Notes under the pieces: model-generated | Told to the model about the DNA's origin: nothing | The model's input: only the letters and a program-made list of their open reading frames with translations | Database searches by the model: none | Shown: positions 4,761 through 5,797 of the stretch, piece by piece | Layout: every line of letters starts with the position of its first letter | Position numbering within the stretch: the first letter of the stretch is position 1 | Made by a program: the position numbers and the translations under genes | Origin: DASVSE01 sp036399715 | GTDB taxonomy: Bacteria > Bacteroidota > Rhodothermia > Rhodothermales > Rubricoccaceae | Direction: 5' to 3' | NCBI GenBank assembly: GCA_036399715.1 | Contig: DASWMO010000148.1 | Location: forward strand, 1-5,797 | DNA: 5,797 bases

Positions 4761-5797
4761 ATGCAGCCTCTGCGAATCGTCTGCGACGCCAACATCCCCG
4801 CCGCGGAGGATGCCTTCGGGCGGCTCGGGACGGTCCGGTTGCTGCCCGGCCACGGCATCACGCGGGCCGCGCTCCAGGACGCCGACGTGCTGCTCGTCCG
4901 CAGCGTGACGCGCGTCGACGCGTCGCTTCTGGAGGGCACGCCCGTCCGGTTCGTCGGGACGGCGACGGCGGGCGTGGACCACGTGGACACCGAGGCGCTG
5001 GCCCGGCTCGGGGTCGCGTTCGCGTCGGCGCCGGGCTCGAACGCGACGTCGGTCGTCGAGTACGTCCTCGCGTCGCTGCTGGAAGTGGCCGTCTCCGATG
5101 GGGTCGAACTGCCAGGAAAGGTGCTCGGCGTCGTCGGGGCGGGCGCCGTCGGCGGGCGGCTCGTGCCACGGGCGCGGGCACTCGGGATGGAGGTGCTCGT
5201 GTGCGACCCGCCCCGCGCCGATGCCGGGCACACGGACCACGACTACCGGCCACTCGGCGACGTGCTCGCGGAGGCTGACATCGTGACACTCCACACCCCG
5301 CTGACCGCCCCGGGCGAGTCGCCGTGGCCGACGCGCGCGATGATCGGCGCCGAGGCGCTCGCCGCGATGCGGACTGGCGCCGTCCTCGTCAACGCCGCGC
5401 GCGGCGCGATCGTCGATGGGGACGCCCTGCTCGCGGCGAGATCGCGTCTGTCCGCCATCGTGCTCGACTGCTGGCCCGGCGAGCCCGCGCCCGCCCCGGC
5501 TCTCGTCGCCGCGGCCGACCTCGCGACGCCGCACATCGCGGGCTACTCGGCCGAAGGCAAGCTCAACGGGACGGTGATGGTGGACGCCGCACTCCGCAGC
5601 TGGCTCGCCGGCACGGGCGCCGCCGTCGCGCCGTGGCCCGGACCGCCGGCTGTGTCGCCGCGCCTTCTCGATGCTCCTGATTACGGGCCAGACCCGGGGG
5701 CCGATGGCCCATGGCAGACCAGCTGGCTCGCGGACCTTCAGGGCAACGCGTACTCGGTTTGGACAGACGACAGCCGGTTTCGCGCCGCGATGGCTGC
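4761..5797 (+). CDS. pdxB: 4-phosphoerythronate dehydrogenase, C-terminus cut by window edge
   Basis: PdxB oxidises 4-phospho-D-erythronate to the 2-oxo acid, the second step of the deoxyxylulose-5-phosphate-dependent pyridoxal 5'-phosphate (vitamin B6) pathway, in the cytoplasm. The visible 345 codons match the D-2-hydroxyacid dehydrogenase fold with PdxB hallmarks: IVCDANIP (6-13), LLVRSVTRV (44-52), FVGTATAGVDHVD (64-76), APGSNATSVVEYV (90-102), the NAD-binding GAGAVG (126-131) and CDPPRAD (148-154). The catalytic triad residues are Arg214 (NAARGAIVD), Glu241 (DCWPGEP) and His258 (PHIAGYSAEGK). GYSAEGK and the C-terminal start of the dimerisation domain (AYSVWTDDSRFRAAM, 330-344) separate PdxB from SerA and other family members. 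E. coli PdxB is 378 residues, so roughly 30-40 residues are probably missing. ATG at 4761 gives the usual N-terminus; an in-frame GTG at 4749 would add four residues. No Shine-Dalgarno sequence is visible. It stands alone on the plus strand here; any pathway partner would be to the right. Confidence 0.93.
   Translation, partial: MQPLRIVCDANIPAAEDAFGRLGTVRLLPGHGITRAALQDADVLLVRSVTRVDASLLEGTPVRFVGTATAGVDHVDTEALARLGVAFASAPGSNATSVVEYVLASLLEVAVSDGVELPGKVLGVVGAGAVGGRLVPRARALGMEVLVCDPPRADAGHTDHDYRPLGDVLAEADIVTLHTPLTAPGESPWPTRAMIGAEALAAMRTGAVLVNAARGAIVDGDALLAARSRLSAIVLDCWPGEPAPAPALVAAADLATPHIAGYSAEGKLNGTVMVDAALRSWLAGTGAAVAPWPGPPAVSPRLLDAPDYGPDPGADGPWQTSWLADLQGNAYSVWTDDSRFRAAMA

Noticed and set aside
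4611..5534. Minus-strand open frame (307 codons) opposite pdxB
   Set aside because: Arg/Gly/Asp-rich low-complexity translation with no motif; pdxB on the other strand is unambiguous.

Overview
This is a very GC-rich window with short intergenic spaces. It lacks clear Shine-Dalgarno sequences, and the coding style (Ala/Arg/Asp/Glu-rich proteins, pyrimidine-rich 5' leaders) fits a Bacteroidota-like lineage. From general resemblance of the protein set (a bacterial eRF1-like protein, an acidic-linker ECF sigma factor, and PdxB-type vitamin B6 synthesis) the best guess is a Rhodothermota/Rubricoccaceae-type marine bacterium. That placement is inference; no marker gene is present.

Layout, left to right. 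Five genes point left (minus strand). They are: the N-terminal part of a secreted protein of unknown function (1-319, cut by the left edge); a bacterial eRF1/Pelota-like (baeRF) protein (401-1594); an ECF-like sigma factor with an unusually acidic linker (1662-2444); a lipoprotein-like endonuclease/exonuclease/phosphatase (EEP) family enzyme (2687-3763); and a SleB-like cell wall hydrolase (3847-4467). One gene points right: pdxB, 4-phosphoerythronate dehydrogenase (4761 to the right edge, C-terminus cut off). Strong GC-rich hairpins follow the baeRF and hydrolase genes, so most genes look like separate transcription units. The sigma factor and baeRF genes are the best candidate for co-transcription (67 bp apart).

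Three of the products are probably exported (secreted protein, EEP lipoprotein, wall hydrolase) and three are cytoplasmic (baeRF, sigma factor, PdxB). No mobile element, CRISPR array, tRNA or rRNA was seen. The most interesting points are: the sigma factor/baeRF pair with a shared leader motif at both start codons; the lack of a GGQ motif in the baeRF protein; the nested inverted repeats upstream of the sigma factor gene; a possible dispersed repeat at 2626-2655; and related hairpins upstream of pdxB. No complete undescribed defence or biosynthetic system was identified.
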